From Desulfovibrio sp. UBA2564 (GTDB lineage Bacteria > Desulfobacterota > Desulfovibrionia > Desulfovibrionales > Desulfovibrionaceae), in assembly GCA_002340305.1 (NCBI GenBank), contig DDLU01000292.1:1-5642 (forward strand): a stretch of 5,642 nucleotides of DNA, given 5' to 3'. Under the pieces are notes generated by a model. That model saw only the letters and a list, made by a program, of their open reading frames with translations, was not told the origin of the DNA and did not search any database. This document shows, piece by piece, positions 5,598 to 5,642 of the stretch. Within the stretch, counting starts at the first letter, position 1; every line of letters begins with the position of its first letter. The translations under genes and the position numbers were made by a program.

Positions 5598-5642
5598 GGG
5601 CCTCCGGCGGCTGGGGAAGGGAAACTTTTGCAAAAGTTTCAT
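5598..5642 (+). terminator. Probable terminator, truncated by the window end
   Basis: After the stop codon, a GC-rich stretch GCCTCCGGCGGC (5600-5611) leads into a perfect 20-base palindrome at 5621-5640, whose arms are GAAACTTTTG and CAAAAGTTTC. I recall this combination as common downstream of genes in Desulfovibrio-type genomes, where the palindrome is usually the core of a longer hairpin formed with a downstream CCCTTCCCC. Only two bases remain in the window, so the full stem and any T tract cannot be seen. Confidence 0.6.

Overview
The window looks like chromosomal DNA from a sulfate-reducing deltaproteobacterium of the Desulfovibrio/Maridesulfovibrio type. This is an inference from three things: moderate GC coding regions beside AT-rich spacers, protein styles (a dCache-HAMP-SpoIIE phosphatase and a stand-alone AMMECR1 protein), and the closing 'GCCTCCGGCGGC...GGGAAAC' terminator-like segment, which I recall as common after Desulfovibrio genes. 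There are no tRNA or rRNA genes, CRISPR arrays, insertion sequences or phage genes.

Layout. Bases 1-357 are an AT-rich region with no convincing gene. It carries a cluster of ACTTAC/GTAAGT half-sites overlapping a probable promoter. Bases 358-915 (+) encode a small flavoprotein of the NADPH-dependent FMN reductase / iron-sulfur flavoprotein group with a C-x2-C-x2-C-x6-C motif. A strong hairpin at 939-970 separates it from a convergent MscS-family mechanosensitive channel gene (1068-2042, -). Upstream of mscS on the same strand is a short unrecognised gene (2102-2365, -) with an excellent ribosome binding site. A 260-base divergent spacer (2366-2625) follows, with two GC-rich palindromes and weak promoter candidates for both directions.

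The right half is a tight three-gene (+) cluster. It starts with a membrane sensor phosphatase (dCache, HAMP, SpoIIE-type PP2C; 2626-4761). Twelve bases later comes an 81-residue eight-cysteine putative metal-binding protein (4774-5019). Twenty-three bases later comes an AMMECR1-domain protein (5043-5597). The window closes in a palindromic terminator-like sequence.

How the genes may work together. The flavoprotein appears to be its own unit, probably under a redox- or electrophile-responsive repressor of HxlR type (inference from the operator shape). The small gene and mscS are probably cotranscribed. The phosphatase would turn an extracytoplasmic signal into dephosphorylation of an anti-sigma-factor antagonist, but no such partner is encoded here. 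Its close spacing with the Cys-rich and AMMECR1 genes suggests cotranscription and is the most interesting genomic association in the window. Nothing here proves a new system. The best leads are the operator array, the iron-sulfur-like motif it appears to control, the three-gene cluster, the small unknown gene, and the paired repeats around that gene.
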